Assembly (NCBI RefSeq): GCF_000311845.1
Contig: NZ_HE978574.1
Span: 300,737 to 364,736, forward strand
Origin: Enorma massiliensis phI
GTDB lineage: Bacteria; Actinomycetota; Coriobacteriia; Coriobacteriales; Coriobacteriaceae
Direction: 5' to 3'
Length of the DNA stretch: 64,000 nucleotides
The notes under the pieces: generated by a model
Seen by the model: the letters and a program-made list of their open reading frames with translations, nothing else
What the model was told of the DNA's origin: nothing
The model's database searches: none
Shown here: piece after piece, positions 15,331-23,634 of the stretch
Numbering within the stretch: the first letter of the stretch is position 1
How the letters are laid out: each line of letters opens with the position of its first letter
Position numbers and translations under genes: made by a program

Positions 15331-17518
15331 AATAGCCTTGGGCAACGTGCGCCGCGTGGGCAAGGACTACCTGGTCTACCTGCTCACGCTTACGCTTGCC
15401 GTAACGGTGTTCTATGCGTTCAACACCATATCCCTCCAGGTGGACATTGCCGGCGTGACCGAGCAGAACTCCGGCATGGGCGATTTGCTCGGCGGAATCA
15501 TCAACGGCCTCACGCTGTTCCTGGCGTTTGTGATGGGCTTTCTCATGGTCTACGCAAACAACTTCATCATGAAGCGCCGCAAAAAGGAATTCGGCCTCTA
15601 CCAGGTGCTCGGCATGAGTCGCGGGCAGGTCGCGCGCATCATGGCGCTCGAGACGTTCTTCGTCTCGCTCGTCTCGCTCGTGCTGGGGCTCGTGCTCGGT
15701 GTAGGGCTCTCGCAGCTCATGGTGTTCTTCACAGCTTCGCTCTTCAAGACGCAGATCGCGAACTTCCATTTCTTCTTCTCGTTCGGCGCGTTCATGATCA
15801 CGGTGGGATGCCTCCTGGCGATCTTCCTCGTGACGCTCGTCTTCAACCTGCGCGTGGTCGCGCGGGCAAAGATCATCGACCTCATGAGCGCGAGCCGTCA
15901 AAACGAGAACATCAAGGTTCGCAACCCCTGGCTCTCGGCCGCGGTCTTCGTGGTGGGCGTGGCGCTCATCGGGGTCTCGTACGCGCGCTTGCTGCAGGAC
16001 GGCCTGCCCTATGACGGCCAGCCGGAGGCCATGACGGCGTTTCTCGTGACGACCATCATGGTTGTGGTGGGCACGATCCTCTTCTTCCTGGGGCTTTCGG
16101 GCTTTTTGCTCAAGGCGCTCCAGGCGGCACGCGGGCTCTACTGGCGCGGGCTCAATATGGTCACGATGCGCCAGCTCGCGGCCAAGGTGAATACCGTGAG
16201 CTTCTCGATGGCCATGATCGCCATGATTCTCTTCCTAGCCATTACCTCGGTGACCGCTGGCATGTCGCTTGCAAGCGTGATGAACGAGAGCGTCGAGCGC
16301 GGCACGCCGTTCGACTACACGCGCGTGCTCGTCTATTTCGGTCCGCAAGCGGTTGCCGAGGAGAACGCCTACGCCGAGGCCAACGGCGACTCGACCCGCT
16401 ACGCGGTGGCGACCGAGCCCATCGACCTCGTCGAGGCAAGCAAGGCCGATACGGTGGGCGAGGGAACGGCCGACGCGCACCCGTTTGACGTGTCGCAGAT
16501 TGCCGGCGGACACGTGCAGGTGGATGTATACGATTCGACGCCGCTCGGTGCCGACGCGCCGCTCGTGACGCTCAACCAGCTGTGCGATGCGACGGACATG
16601 GAGATGCCTTCGGGCGTGGATTCGACGGGCACGGCGGAGCTCGGCCTTGGCGTGGTGAAGGAGAGCGTATACAACGCGTACCTGCGCTATCGAGGCATGG
16701 ACGAGATCGATCTGGGCGCGAACGGCTACACGATCATCTCTGACATGGGAGCTACGCTCAACGATATCTATAACGCGGCGCTCGCGCAGGGTGTGGAGAT
16801 CGATTTCAACGGACACGCGCTGCGTCCGGTAAGCGACCGCGTGAACGAAGAGGCGAGCGCCTTCCAAAACGCGATGTTCGGCATGAACACGGGAACAATC
16901 GTAGTGCCCGATTCCTATGTCGAGGAAGCCAACCTGCCGCTCTATTACGGCTACCTGATGGTCGATTACGCCGATGGCATTTCGACCGAGGAAGGAGACG
17001 CTTTCATCAACGAGCTGCGCACCTATCACCCCATCACCAACGATGCGGGCGAGATCGTGGCGGGATGGGGGTCCGAGGCTACTCGCACCCAGAGCTACGA
17101 GAGCGTGGACTCTATGAACGGCCTGATCTCCTACCTGGCTATCTACATCGGCTTCGTGCTGGTGCTGGCGTGCGCTGCGATTCTGACCATCCAGCAGCTC
17201 TCGGGCGTGGCCGATGCGAGCCCCAACTATCGGATACTTGCCGAGCTGGGTACGCCGACGCGCCAGATCATGCATTCGACGCTCGTGCAGCAGGCGATTT
17301 TCTTCGTGTTCCCGCTCTTCATCGGGGTTGCGCACTCGTGCGTGGCGCTGAGCGTGATCGTCAAGCTCGTGCAGCTGTTCGGCGGCTTCACCATCGGCGG
17401 CGCGGTCGGCCTCACGGCGTTCATCTTCTTGGTGGCATATGGTGGGTACTTCTACGTGACCTACCTCATGAGCAAGGGCATCGTGAGGGATGCGATCAGG
17501 GCGCGGCATAGTTTGTAG
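15320..17518 (+). CDS. ABC exporter permease (BceB/FtsX family)
   Basis: 732-residue integral membrane protein, partner of the ATPase it overlaps. Paired FtsX-type helices occur at about 20-110, then 140-330, then 595-725. A large extracellular domain of about 260 residues lies before the last three helices, the placement used by BceB for peptide sensing. The region KRRKKEFGLYQVLGMSRGQV is the cytoplasmic coupling helix typical of the family. BceB proteins often signal to a dedicated kinase; none is adjacent, but two pairs lie within 12 kb. Confidence 0.87.
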   Translation: MLCKIALGNVRRVGKDYLVYLLTLTLAVTVFYAFNTISLQVDIAGVTEQNSGMGDLLGGIINGLTLFLAFVMGFLMVYANNFIMKRRKKEFGLYQVLGMSRGQVARIMALETFFVSLVSLVLGLVLGVGLSQLMVFFTASLFKTQIANFHFFFSFGAFMITVGCLLAIFLVTLVFNLRVVARAKIIDLMSASRQNENIKVRNPWLSAAVFVVGVALIGVSYARLLQDGLPYDGQPEAMTAFLVTTIMVVVGTILFFLGLSGFLLKALQAARGLYWRGLNMVTMRQLAAKVNTVSFSMAMIAMILFLAITSVTAGMSLASVMNESVERGTPFDYTRVLVYFGPQAVAEENAYAEANGDSTRYAVATEPIDLVEASKADTVGEGTADAHPFDVSQIAGGHVQVDVYDSTPLGADAPLVTLNQLCDATDMEMPSGVDSTGTAELGLGVVKESVYNAYLRYRGMDEIDLGANGYTIISDMGATLNDIYNAALAQGVEIDFNGHALRPVSDRVNEEASAFQNAMFGMNTGTIVVPDSYVEEANLPLYYGYLMVDYADGISTEEGDAFINELRTYHPITNDAGEIVAGWGSEATRTQSYESVDSMNGLISYLAIYIGFVLVLACAAILTIQQLSGVADASPNYRILAELGTPTRQIMHSTLVQQAIFFVFPLFIGVAHSCVALSVIVKLVQLFGGFTIGGAVGLTAFIFLVAYGGYFYVTYLMSKGIVRDAIRARHSL

Positions 17519-17622
17519 CGCGTCGTCCGGATGGCTTCCCGCGCCCGGGCTATGTGAGGGCTTTCGACGGGCCAGGCGGGTATTAGCTTGGCCCCCGTAT
17601 CTATAGTTGAGAGGAGGGCCGG

Positions 17623-17745
17623 ATGATGATTATCGATGCTGTTATGCAAAGCGTAACGAGCGTCTGGCTGCCTATTGCAGGATGGGTGGTAGCTGGGGTT
17701 GCCATGTGGCTGGTTTCCGGCCGCTCGCAAAGGCGCGACGACTAG
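17623..17745 (+). CDS. 40-residue single-pass membrane peptide
   Basis: A short frame with a strong ribosome binding site (GAGGAGGG, four bases before ATG). It encodes an N-terminal amphipathic stretch, a membrane helix (WLPIAGWVVAGVAMWLVSG) and the charged tail SQRRDD. It lies 104 bases after the BceB-like permease on the same strand. No family recognised. The ribosome binding site, hydrophobic core and positively charged cytoplasmic end support a real gene. Confidence 0.6.
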   Translation: MMIIDAVMQSVTSVWLPIAGWVVAGVAMWLVSGRSQRRDD

Positions 17746-17872
17746 GGTCTGCGCTCCAGCCGAGGATTCTGCAGGCTTTGATGTTGGAGCGGGGGCGCGT
17801 GCTTCGTTGTGCGTGCCCTCCGCTTCGTTTCGGCCCGCCTGGGGCCCGTTTTTGGCTCGCCCGGTGGTCCGG

Positions 17873-18005
17873 TTTCAACTTTTGGGCACTTCAATGACGA
17901 TGTGCGAAGTATACGATTACGGCGCTCGTCGCTGACCAGGCAATTTGTTCGCGCTGAGGCAGTCTCTACTTCGTATTCGTTGGATAGACTGCCCAAAAGT
18001 TGAAA
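17873..18005. repeat. Long inverted repeat, family C copy 1 (133 bp)
   Basis: The arms start TTTCAACTTTTGGGCA at 17873 and close with TGCCCAAAAGTTGAAA at 18005. At least 16 bases pair perfectly around about 100 bases. A 134-bp copy with the same ends and a different interior lies at 46724-46857. Confidence 0.85.
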
Positions 18006-18115
18006 AAGCTTTCAGGCGGGGCTCCGAGTGGTCTTCCGAACCTCGGATTTCGGGCGTTTCCCGCGCGTGCTGCGCATAGATTGAACCTCTGTTTGGAGGA
18101 TAAGGGCAACAAGGC

Positions 18116-18143
18116 GGGCGGGGCTGCAACTGCAGCCCCGCCC
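18116..18143. terminator. Perfect 13-bp hairpin between convergent transcripts
   Basis: GGGCGGGGCTGCA and its exact complement are separated by two bases. On the minus strand it is followed by TTGTTGCC. It probably ends transcription from the right-hand genes, possibly the small gene at 18213. Confidence 0.6.
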
Positions 18144-18212
18144 ACTTTGCATGAAAGGGTTTGAAATCAGGGGGAACCCTGCAGACCCATGTGCCGCAGG
18201 AGCAATTTCAGC

Positions 18213-18494
18213 TTACACCGACGCCGCATAGGGGCGCACGGGCCAAGACTGGTGAGTGTTGCTCGCGCCATCGCCCGCCCGCAGCTTGCGCAGGAGCGCT
18301 TCGTAAGAACGGCGCAGGTTTGCGCGCTGGTCCTCGGAGCGGCTGCGCGGTGTGCGCATGCGGATGACGCTTCCGCTCGCGCGCCCTGCTTGCCTGGTTG
18401 CCCCGGTGGTGTCCGGCGCGGCGGCCTTGGCGGCGGGAAGGGGGCCTGCTTGGCGCTTGGTCCCCGTGCGGGAGGATGAATGCTTGCGATGCAT
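18213..18494 (-). CDS. Small basic protein, hypothetical
   Basis: 93 residues, rich in Arg, Ala and Ser, with a predicted helical segment (SEDQRANLRRSYEALLRKLR) at about 50-75. It has a clear ribosome binding site (CAGGAG, eight bases before ATG) and a hairpin beyond its 3' end. No family recognised. It is separated from the ABC genes upstream on the same strand by about 200 bases. Confidence 0.42.
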   Translation of the reverse strand: MHRKHSSSRTGTKRQAGPLPAAKAAAPDTTGATRQAGRASGSVIRMRTPRSRSEDQRANLRRSYEALLRKLRAGDGASNTHQSWPVRPYAASV

Positions 18495-18696
18495 GCGATA
18501 TGCTCCTGTTCAGCGTTGCCGGGCCGTCTGTTTTGCTTTGGCATGTTGGACGCCCGACGGTCGTGTATCGAATGCCATTTGGTTTGTACCACCCGGCGCG
18601 GACAATAAACCTAATCTTTGCTTAATCCCGCGCCCTGCGCTATTTCTACAGGGACGGTTAGCTCCCAGGTACGGTTTTCCTACAGGTACGCTTGGC

Positions 18697-20373
18697 CTAC
18701 CGCGTAAAGAGAACCGTCCGGTGGCAGAGCCTCCTAAAGACGAGATGCCCCGCTGCGGCGCAGGCGACGCCCAGCCCGAGGTTGAGAGCGTCGCCCGCCG
18801 CCGCAGCTCCAAGGGTATCCATGAGCATCCAGCATGCAAAGCCCCCGCCGAAAGCGGCGGCCATGCCGCCAAACACAGTAACCATGATGGGCATACTGCG
18901 CTTCACGACTTCGTTCGGGGTATTCCATACGAAGTTCGGCGAGGTGGCGTCGATGGCCAGGGCGATGTTGACAAGCAGGTAAAAGACGCCGAAGCCCAGC
19001 ACGATAATCTCGAGGGCCTGCAATACGCCTGCCTCGCCCGAGATGAGCAGCACGGCTGCGCTGATTGCAAGGGCGACGGCGACGGGCAGGGCGTTGGTGG
19101 CGAGCTTCGCGCCCAGGATCGTGCGCGGCGGCACGGGCGCGGTCGACATAATCCAGGCCGCGCGTCCCTCGAGCGACACTGAGCATGCGGCACTCGGGCA
19201 CATGCCGGAGCAAAACACGTAGACCCAGGGGATGAGCACCACAAGGCGGCTGGCGTATGCGCGCACGGCTTCATCGGTGATTTCGACGCCGTCCACTACC
19301 CCTGAGGTCAGGAGCTCGCGCATGCCCATGGCCGAAAGCGCAACAGCGACGATGACCATGAGGATGTAGCCGAACAGGCAGTTGAACGCATAGGAGGGGA
19401 TGCCGATGAGCGTTAGGAACTCTTTGTTCATCATGGCGCGGAACGGCGATGCCCCGCTGCGGCGCTCGCGCAGACGCTCCGCGGTATAGCGATCCCGAGC
19501 GCCTCCCTTGCTCGCCAACAGGCCGTTGATAGGAAGGTAGAGGCGCTGCATGATTTCCAGGCATGCAAGTGCAACGCCAAGCGAGAACGCCGCAAAGACA
19601 ACGAACGGCAGCGCACTGCCCGAAATGATGCCCTCGCATGCCCAGGCGGCCGGCGGGTACAGGGCGGTGAGGCCCGCGCCCATGGCAGACGCAACGCTGC
19701 CGAAAGCAGCCAGCTTAGCAGCGGGGTCGCTGGCGGTGCCCGCGCTAAAAGAGAGCGCATAGGCGCCAACGAAGATTAGGGTGAAGAACGCGAGCGCGAG
19801 CACGATGTAGGCGATATTCGCATGGCGGAACCGGACCGTGAGGACCGTAACACCGAACGCGGCGAACACGGAGACGCTTACCGGCGCGAGCGGGGCAAGC
19901 GGGATGCTTAGCACGGCGAGGGCGATCGAGGCGGGGTCTGCGGGAGTATTGAGGAAGTAGACGACGAAAAGCGGCGTCATGAGCACGGCACTCAGCACGA
20001 TGGCGGCAAGAAAGACCGTTCCCAGGCGCGAGGCAACGACTGCGCGCCTCGAGATGGGCAGCGACATCACATGGTCCCAGTCGGCGAGTCCAAAGAGCGT
20101 GCCGCGCGCCTTCATGAAGGCGAACACAATGCCTGCGAGCGAACCGACAACAAGGGCGAATGCCGGGATGACCTCGGTGAGGCCCATGGCGACGAGCCCC
20201 ATGCCCATGAGCGCGACATATGCCGCCATCAAGGCACCGAGCGCGATTGCCACCACGCCGGCCAGGGCGAGGCGTGTGGTGCGCGACCGCCTCTTCGATC
20301 CTTGGCGCTCGGGTGCGAGGGAATTGACGAGTGCGAGGACTTGCACGCGGCAGAGCAGCGCGAAACCATTCAT
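18697..20373 (-). CDS. ABC exporter permease, about 12 membrane helices
   Basis: 558-residue integral membrane protein starting immediately after the ATPase stop (TAG then ATG), so the two are cotranscribed and coupled. Hydrophobic helices cover nearly the whole length, including LALAGVVAIALGALMAAYVA near the N-terminus. The soluble stretch at about 265-300 (RDRYTAERLRERRSG) is cytoplasmic. It resembles ABC-2-type exporter permeases of unknown substrate found in Actinomycetota and Bacillota. Confidence 0.8.
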   Translation of the reverse strand: MNGFALLCRVQVLALVNSLAPERQGSKRRSRTTRLALAGVVAIALGALMAAYVALMGMGLVAMGLTEVIPAFALVVGSLAGIVFAFMKARGTLFGLADWDHVMSLPISRRAVVASRLGTVFLAAIVLSAVLMTPLFVVYFLNTPADPASIALAVLSIPLAPLAPVSVSVFAAFGVTVLTVRFRHANIAYIVLALAFFTLIFVGAYALSFSAGTASDPAAKLAAFGSVASAMGAGLTALYPPAAWACEGIISGSALPFVVFAAFSLGVALACLEIMQRLYLPINGLLASKGGARDRYTAERLRERRSGASPFRAMMNKEFLTLIGIPSYAFNCLFGYILMVIVAVALSAMGMRELLTSGVVDGVEITDEAVRAYASRLVVLIPWVYVFCSGMCPSAACSVSLEGRAAWIMSTAPVPPRTILGAKLATNALPVAVALAISAAVLLISGEAGVLQALEIIVLGFGVFYLLVNIALAIDATSPNFVWNTPNEVVKRSMPIMVTVFGGMAAAFGGGFACWMLMDTLGAAAAGDALNLGLGVACAAAGHLVFRRLCHRTVLFTR

Positions 20374-21201
20374 CTACTTCATCCCCTTGAGGTGGCTGCG
20401 CCCATTGGGGCGAGCGTTGCCGGTTGTTGGCTGGGCAGCCTGTCCGGTGTTGCTCGGATGCTCAGGGTCCTCTACAAGGTCGAGGAATACCGCCTCGAGC
20501 GATTCGTCGCCGCGCACTTGCTCGGTGGGCCCGGCAGCAAGCAGCTCGCCGCCACGGATGATGGCCACCTTGTTGCAAAGCTTCTCAACTACCTCGAGTA
20601 CGTGCGACGAGAAAAAGACCGCGCTGCCGCGGGAAGCGAGCTCGCCGAGCATGAGCTTGAGCTCGTGAGAGGCAACAGGATCGAGGCCTACGAAGGGCTC
20701 ATCGAGCACGAGGAGCCGGGGTTCGTGCAGGAGCGCGCCGATGAGCACGAGTTTTTGACGCATGCCGTGAGAATAGCTTCCCACCGCATCGCCAAGGGCG
20801 CCCATAAGCTCAAGGCGCTCGGCAAGCTCGGTGATGCGCTCGGTGCGTACACCGGCCGGGACCTGGAAGATGTCGGCAAGGTAGGTGAGGTACTGGATTC
20901 CCGTCATGAATTCGTAGACGTCGGGGTTGTCGGGAACATAGGCAATGAGGCGCTTTGCGGCCACGGGGTCGCGCGCAACGTCGATGCCGCACACGCGGAT
21001 GTTGCCCCCGTCGATGCTCTGCACGCCCACGATCGAGCGGATAAGGGTGGTCTTGCCTGCGCCGTTATGGCCGATGAAGCCGTAGATGTCACCCGGCTCT
21101 ACTTCGAGTGAAAGATCGCGCACGGCTACGGCGTCTCCGTAGCGCTTCTGGTAGTGATCGATAGCGAGAATGGGCACCTCGGGGGCGCTTTGCGCGTTCA
21201 T
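20374..21201 (-). CDS. ABC exporter ATP-binding protein (CcmA/DrrA type)
   Basis: 275 residues. Walker A GHNGAGKTT, Q loop YVPDNPDVYE, signature YSHGMRQKL, Walker B LLVLDEPFVGLDP and switch His in FSSHVLEVVE are present. The ATG at 21201 follows AAGGAG. The last 40 residues are a polar tail. It pairs with the permease directly downstream. The substrate is unknown; the nearest functional class is multidrug, antibiotic or lipid export. Confidence 0.87.
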   Translation of the reverse strand: MNAQSAPEVPILAIDHYQKRYGDAVAVRDLSLEVEPGDIYGFIGHNGAGKTTLIRSIVGVQSIDGGNIRVCGIDVARDPVAAKRLIAYVPDNPDVYEFMTGIQYLTYLADIFQVPAGVRTERITELAERLELMGALGDAVGSYSHGMRQKLVLIGALLHEPRLLVLDEPFVGLDPVASHELKLMLGELASRGSAVFFSSHVLEVVEKLCNKVAIIRGGELLAAGPTEQVRGDESLEAVFLDLVEDPEHPSNTGQAAQPTTGNARPNGRSHLKGMK

Positions 21202-21221
21202 GATATCTCCTTGATGGGGGT

Positions 21222-21295
21222 GAGACAGTTGTGCCGGGTACAACTGTCTCTCTGTTGCTATGTATGAGACAGTTTAACCCGGCACAACTGTCTCA
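21222..21295. repeat. Family D palindromes, inverted pair
   Basis: Two 29-base units at 21222-21250 and 21266-21294, in opposite orientation, each begin GAGACAGTT and end AACTGTCTC around a GCCGGGT core. The right end supplies the TGA stop (21293-21295) of the ribbon-helix-helix gene, and the left end lies 21 bases before the ABC ATPase start. Related units form a tandem array at 46935-47031. Confidence 0.85.
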
Positions 21296-21481
21296 TTGTG
21301 CTTTCGGTGGCTTCGGGGTATCGGCGGCACCCTTTTTAGGCAGGCGGCCGACGCGCTTGAGTGCGTCGCGCAAGATCCACTCGACCTGCCCGTTGGCGCT
21401 GCGCATCTCATCGTCGGCCCAGCGCTGGACCGCCTCCCATATGGCGGGGTCAATGCGAAGGGGATATTGTTTGCGCGCCAT
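21293..21481 (-). CDS. Arc-type ribbon-helix-helix protein
   Basis: 62 residues. The strand-forming start ARKQYPLRIDPAIWEAVQRW followed by QVEWILRDALKR is the ribbon-helix-helix fold of Arc/CopG repressors, which bind DNA as dimers. A Lys/Pro tail follows. The ATG at 21481 follows AGGTG; a GTG nine bases earlier is possible. It is downstream of the SPFH gene on the same strand (151-base gap), a pairing I recall from other Actinomycetota. Its stop codon is provided by repeat family D. Confidence 0.8.
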   Translation of the reverse strand: MARKQYPLRIDPAIWEAVQRWADDEMRSANGQVEWILRDALKRVGRLPKKGAADTPKPPKAQ

Positions 21482-21632
21482 GGCGGTCACCTGCTGCTGA
21501 GAGTTAACAATGGAGTCGAGTGGCGGTCAATCTTGGAAGAGCGGGCCGGATGCTGTCTGCCTTGGAAGGCTGGGCCGGAGGCTGCTGTACCGAGACTGCT
21601 TCCCCCGGCCCATCGTTATTCGACCTTGAAGG

Positions 21633-22667
21633 CTAGTAAAGAGATCCTGCGTTCACGATGGGGTGCGCTTCGGATTCGCCGCAGAGCACCACCATGAGAT
21701 TCGATGCCATCTGCGCTTTGCGCTCCTCGTCGAGCTCGATCTTGCCGTGCTGGCCGAGCTCGTCCACAGCCATTTCGACCATGGTGACAGCGCCTTCAAC
21801 GATTTTCTTACGTGCGGCGATGACGGCTTCGGCCTGCTGGCGGCGGAGCATCGCCTGAGCGATCTCGGGCGCATAGGCGAGGTGCGTGAGGCGCGCGTCG
21901 TCGATGGCGACACCAGCCGGCGCCAGGCGCTGCGTGAGCTCGTGCTTGAGGGCGGTCGAGACCTCCTCGATATTGCTGCGCAGCGTGATGGAATCCATGG
22001 AGTCCGAGCTGTCCTCGGCGTGGTCGTAGGCATAGATGCTCGCTACGTGACGGAGCGCCGTTTCGGCCTGCGTTGCCACGAACTGCTCGTAGTTGTCCAC
22101 GTCGAAGAGGGCCTTGGCGGTATCGGCCACGTGCCAAACGACCACGTTGGCGATTTCGATGGGGTTGCCCATCTTGTCGTTGACCTTCAGGATGTCGCCG
22201 TTGAGCGTGCGTGCGCGCACCGAAACCTTGGTGGAAAGGCCGCTCGCTGCTTTGGCCGCCGTCTCGATGCTCTTGCTCAGCGAGAGCCCGCTTTTACCCA
22301 CGGCGCTCGCTACGGCATCTTCGGTGGCAGAGTTGGAGCCCATGCTGCGGCTGTAGAACGGGTTTGCCCAGCGGAAGCCCTCGTCACGCACGGTGCCCTT
22401 GTAGTCACCGAAGAGGATGCACACGCGCGCCTGCCCGGGCTGCAGGGTGAAGAAGCCGGATACGGGAATCCAGATCAGGCAGAAGGCGGTGATGCTGAGC
22501 CCCAGGCCCCAGCCCGAGAGAGGGCTTGCCGCCACACCGGCCTCGTCGGCGTTCACGAGCCCGATGATGCTCAGGACGAACACGGCGACGATGGCGATGA
22601 AGGCGATGAGAACGACGCCAAGCATGCCCCAGCCAGATGCGGCCTTGATCTTCTTTTCCACGCTCAT
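21633..22667 (-). CDS. SPFH/Band 7 domain membrane protein
   Basis: 344 residues. Two N-terminal membrane helices (about 14-38 and 52-75) are followed by the stomatin/prohibitin/flotillin domain ([21 protein letters not shown] onward) and a helical region with [35 protein letters not shown] proteins form oligomeric membrane scaffolds. The ATG follows GAAAGGA. The partner gene is the ribbon-helix-helix protein at 21293. Confidence 0.86.
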   Translation of the reverse strand: MSVEKKIKAASGWGMLGVVLIAFIAIVAVFVLSIIGLVNADEAGVAASPLSGWGLGLSITAFCLIWIPVSGFFTLQPGQARVCILFGDYKGTVRDEGFRWANPFYSRSMGSNSATEDAVASAVGKSGLSLSKSIETAAKAASGLSTKVSVRARTLNGDILKVNDKMGNPIEIANVVVWHVADTAKALFDVDNYEQFVATQAETALRHVASIYAYDHAEDSSDSMDSITLRSNIEEVSTALKHELTQRLAPAGVAIDDARLTHLAYAPEIAQAMLRRQQAEAVIAARKKIVEGAVTMVEMAVDELGQHGKIELDEERKAQMASNLMVVLCGESEAHPIVNAGSLY

Positions 22668-23143
22668 GGGTGTTCCTTTCGCGAAGCGCCCCGCCGGCGT
22701 GACGGCGAAGCGTTGCCCCTGATATTCCTCGGGGGGGGCGACTCCCCGGCCACGGGCGCCGAAGGGCGCCGAGCGGTCGAGTGCTGCGTGCTCGCGTTGC
22801 TCTGCCAGCGCGTTCGCTGTGCCGGTGGGCGTTTCGCGTCCCGCCGCTTTGCGCTCGCGCCGCTCGGCTGCGGGTGATTGCCGCCTCGCCGCTTTGCGCC
22901 TGCGTTGCGCAGCTGGCAGACACTTCGCAGCTCACAGCCTCGTGCCGCTTCGCCGACAGGCATTCCGTGCTTCCTGTCGACCTCCGTGGTGATGCCATTG
23001 TGATATCACATTGAAACCAAGTCAACTACCGTTCACCGATTGGCGAGCGGCGGTGTGCGGCGGAGAACTGCGGTGGTTGGCGAGTTGCCGGCTGAGGTCT
23101 CATGGGGGCAACTTGCATGCCGGTCTGCGGCCAGTGCGGGCAA
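22668..23143. other. Gap upstream of the SPFH gene, no gene seen
   Basis: G+C-rich sequence with several imperfect direct repeats of CGCTTTGCGC and CGCCGCT-like words. No frame has a ribosome binding site with a recognisable product. Confidence 0.5.
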
Positions 23144-23209
23144 CTTACATGCCGAATTACGCAATAAGGGGCTTAATTCACCTTCTTATTGCGCAAAACG
23201 GCATGTAAG
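23144..23209. repeat. Long inverted repeat, family A copy 2
   Basis: Arms CTTACATGCCG...ACGCAATAAG (23144-23168) and the complement (23185-23209) pair over 25 bases with three mismatches. The inner ACGCAATAAG and the CATGCCG block match copy 1 at 2869-2940, while the loop differs. It lies between the SPFH gene and pflB. Confidence 0.82.
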
Positions 23210-23391
23210 TGTGTTATTGAGGATCGTTGTTGAGGGCAGGCGAGCAGGCGTTTGCGGTGGTCGGCAATGGGGAGGCCCTCGAGCTCTGGCCGGCTGAGGC
23301 ATGGCGCCGTGTCGAGGAAGAAAGCACCTTCGACCTCAACGCGCTCTTTGGTGATTTGTAGCACGCGGGACCCGACGCGCGGCCGTGCATC
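23173..23391 (-). pseudogene. Possible gene remnant upstream of pflB
   Basis: A minus-strand frame reads protein-like sequence (ERVEVEGAFFLDTAPCLSRP) with G/C-rich third positions, but it has no plausible start and ends inside inverted repeat A2. It may be a remnant of a gene cut by rearrangement. No family recognised. It could also be chance. Confidence 0.25.
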
Positions 23392-23421
23392 ACCCGTTCG
23401 CAAAAAACCTTGCGAACGGGT
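23392..23421. terminator. Perfect 12-bp hairpin upstream of pflB
   Basis: ACCCGTTCGCAA (23392-23403) and TTGCGAACGGGT (23410-23421) pair around AAAACC. It may act as a terminator for leftward transcripts or a structured site before the pfl promoter. It lies 213 bases before the pflB start. Confidence 0.55.
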
Positions 23422-23634
23422 CTATCTCATCCCAAATCGCTGCCCTTAACAGCAGGTGCCTATGGTATTCTTCACATCAGATAAGTTCTCGGTAAACGGT
23501 CAAAAATGCGGCGCGAGCGTCAAATTGCACCGGCCCGTACCACAGTCGGTGTGCACGGTTGCTTCGTCGTGTGCGCCGGGTCCCGAGTAAGCAAGCCGGC
23601 GTCTGCCGGCGCGAACAAGGAGCGTGGTTACACG

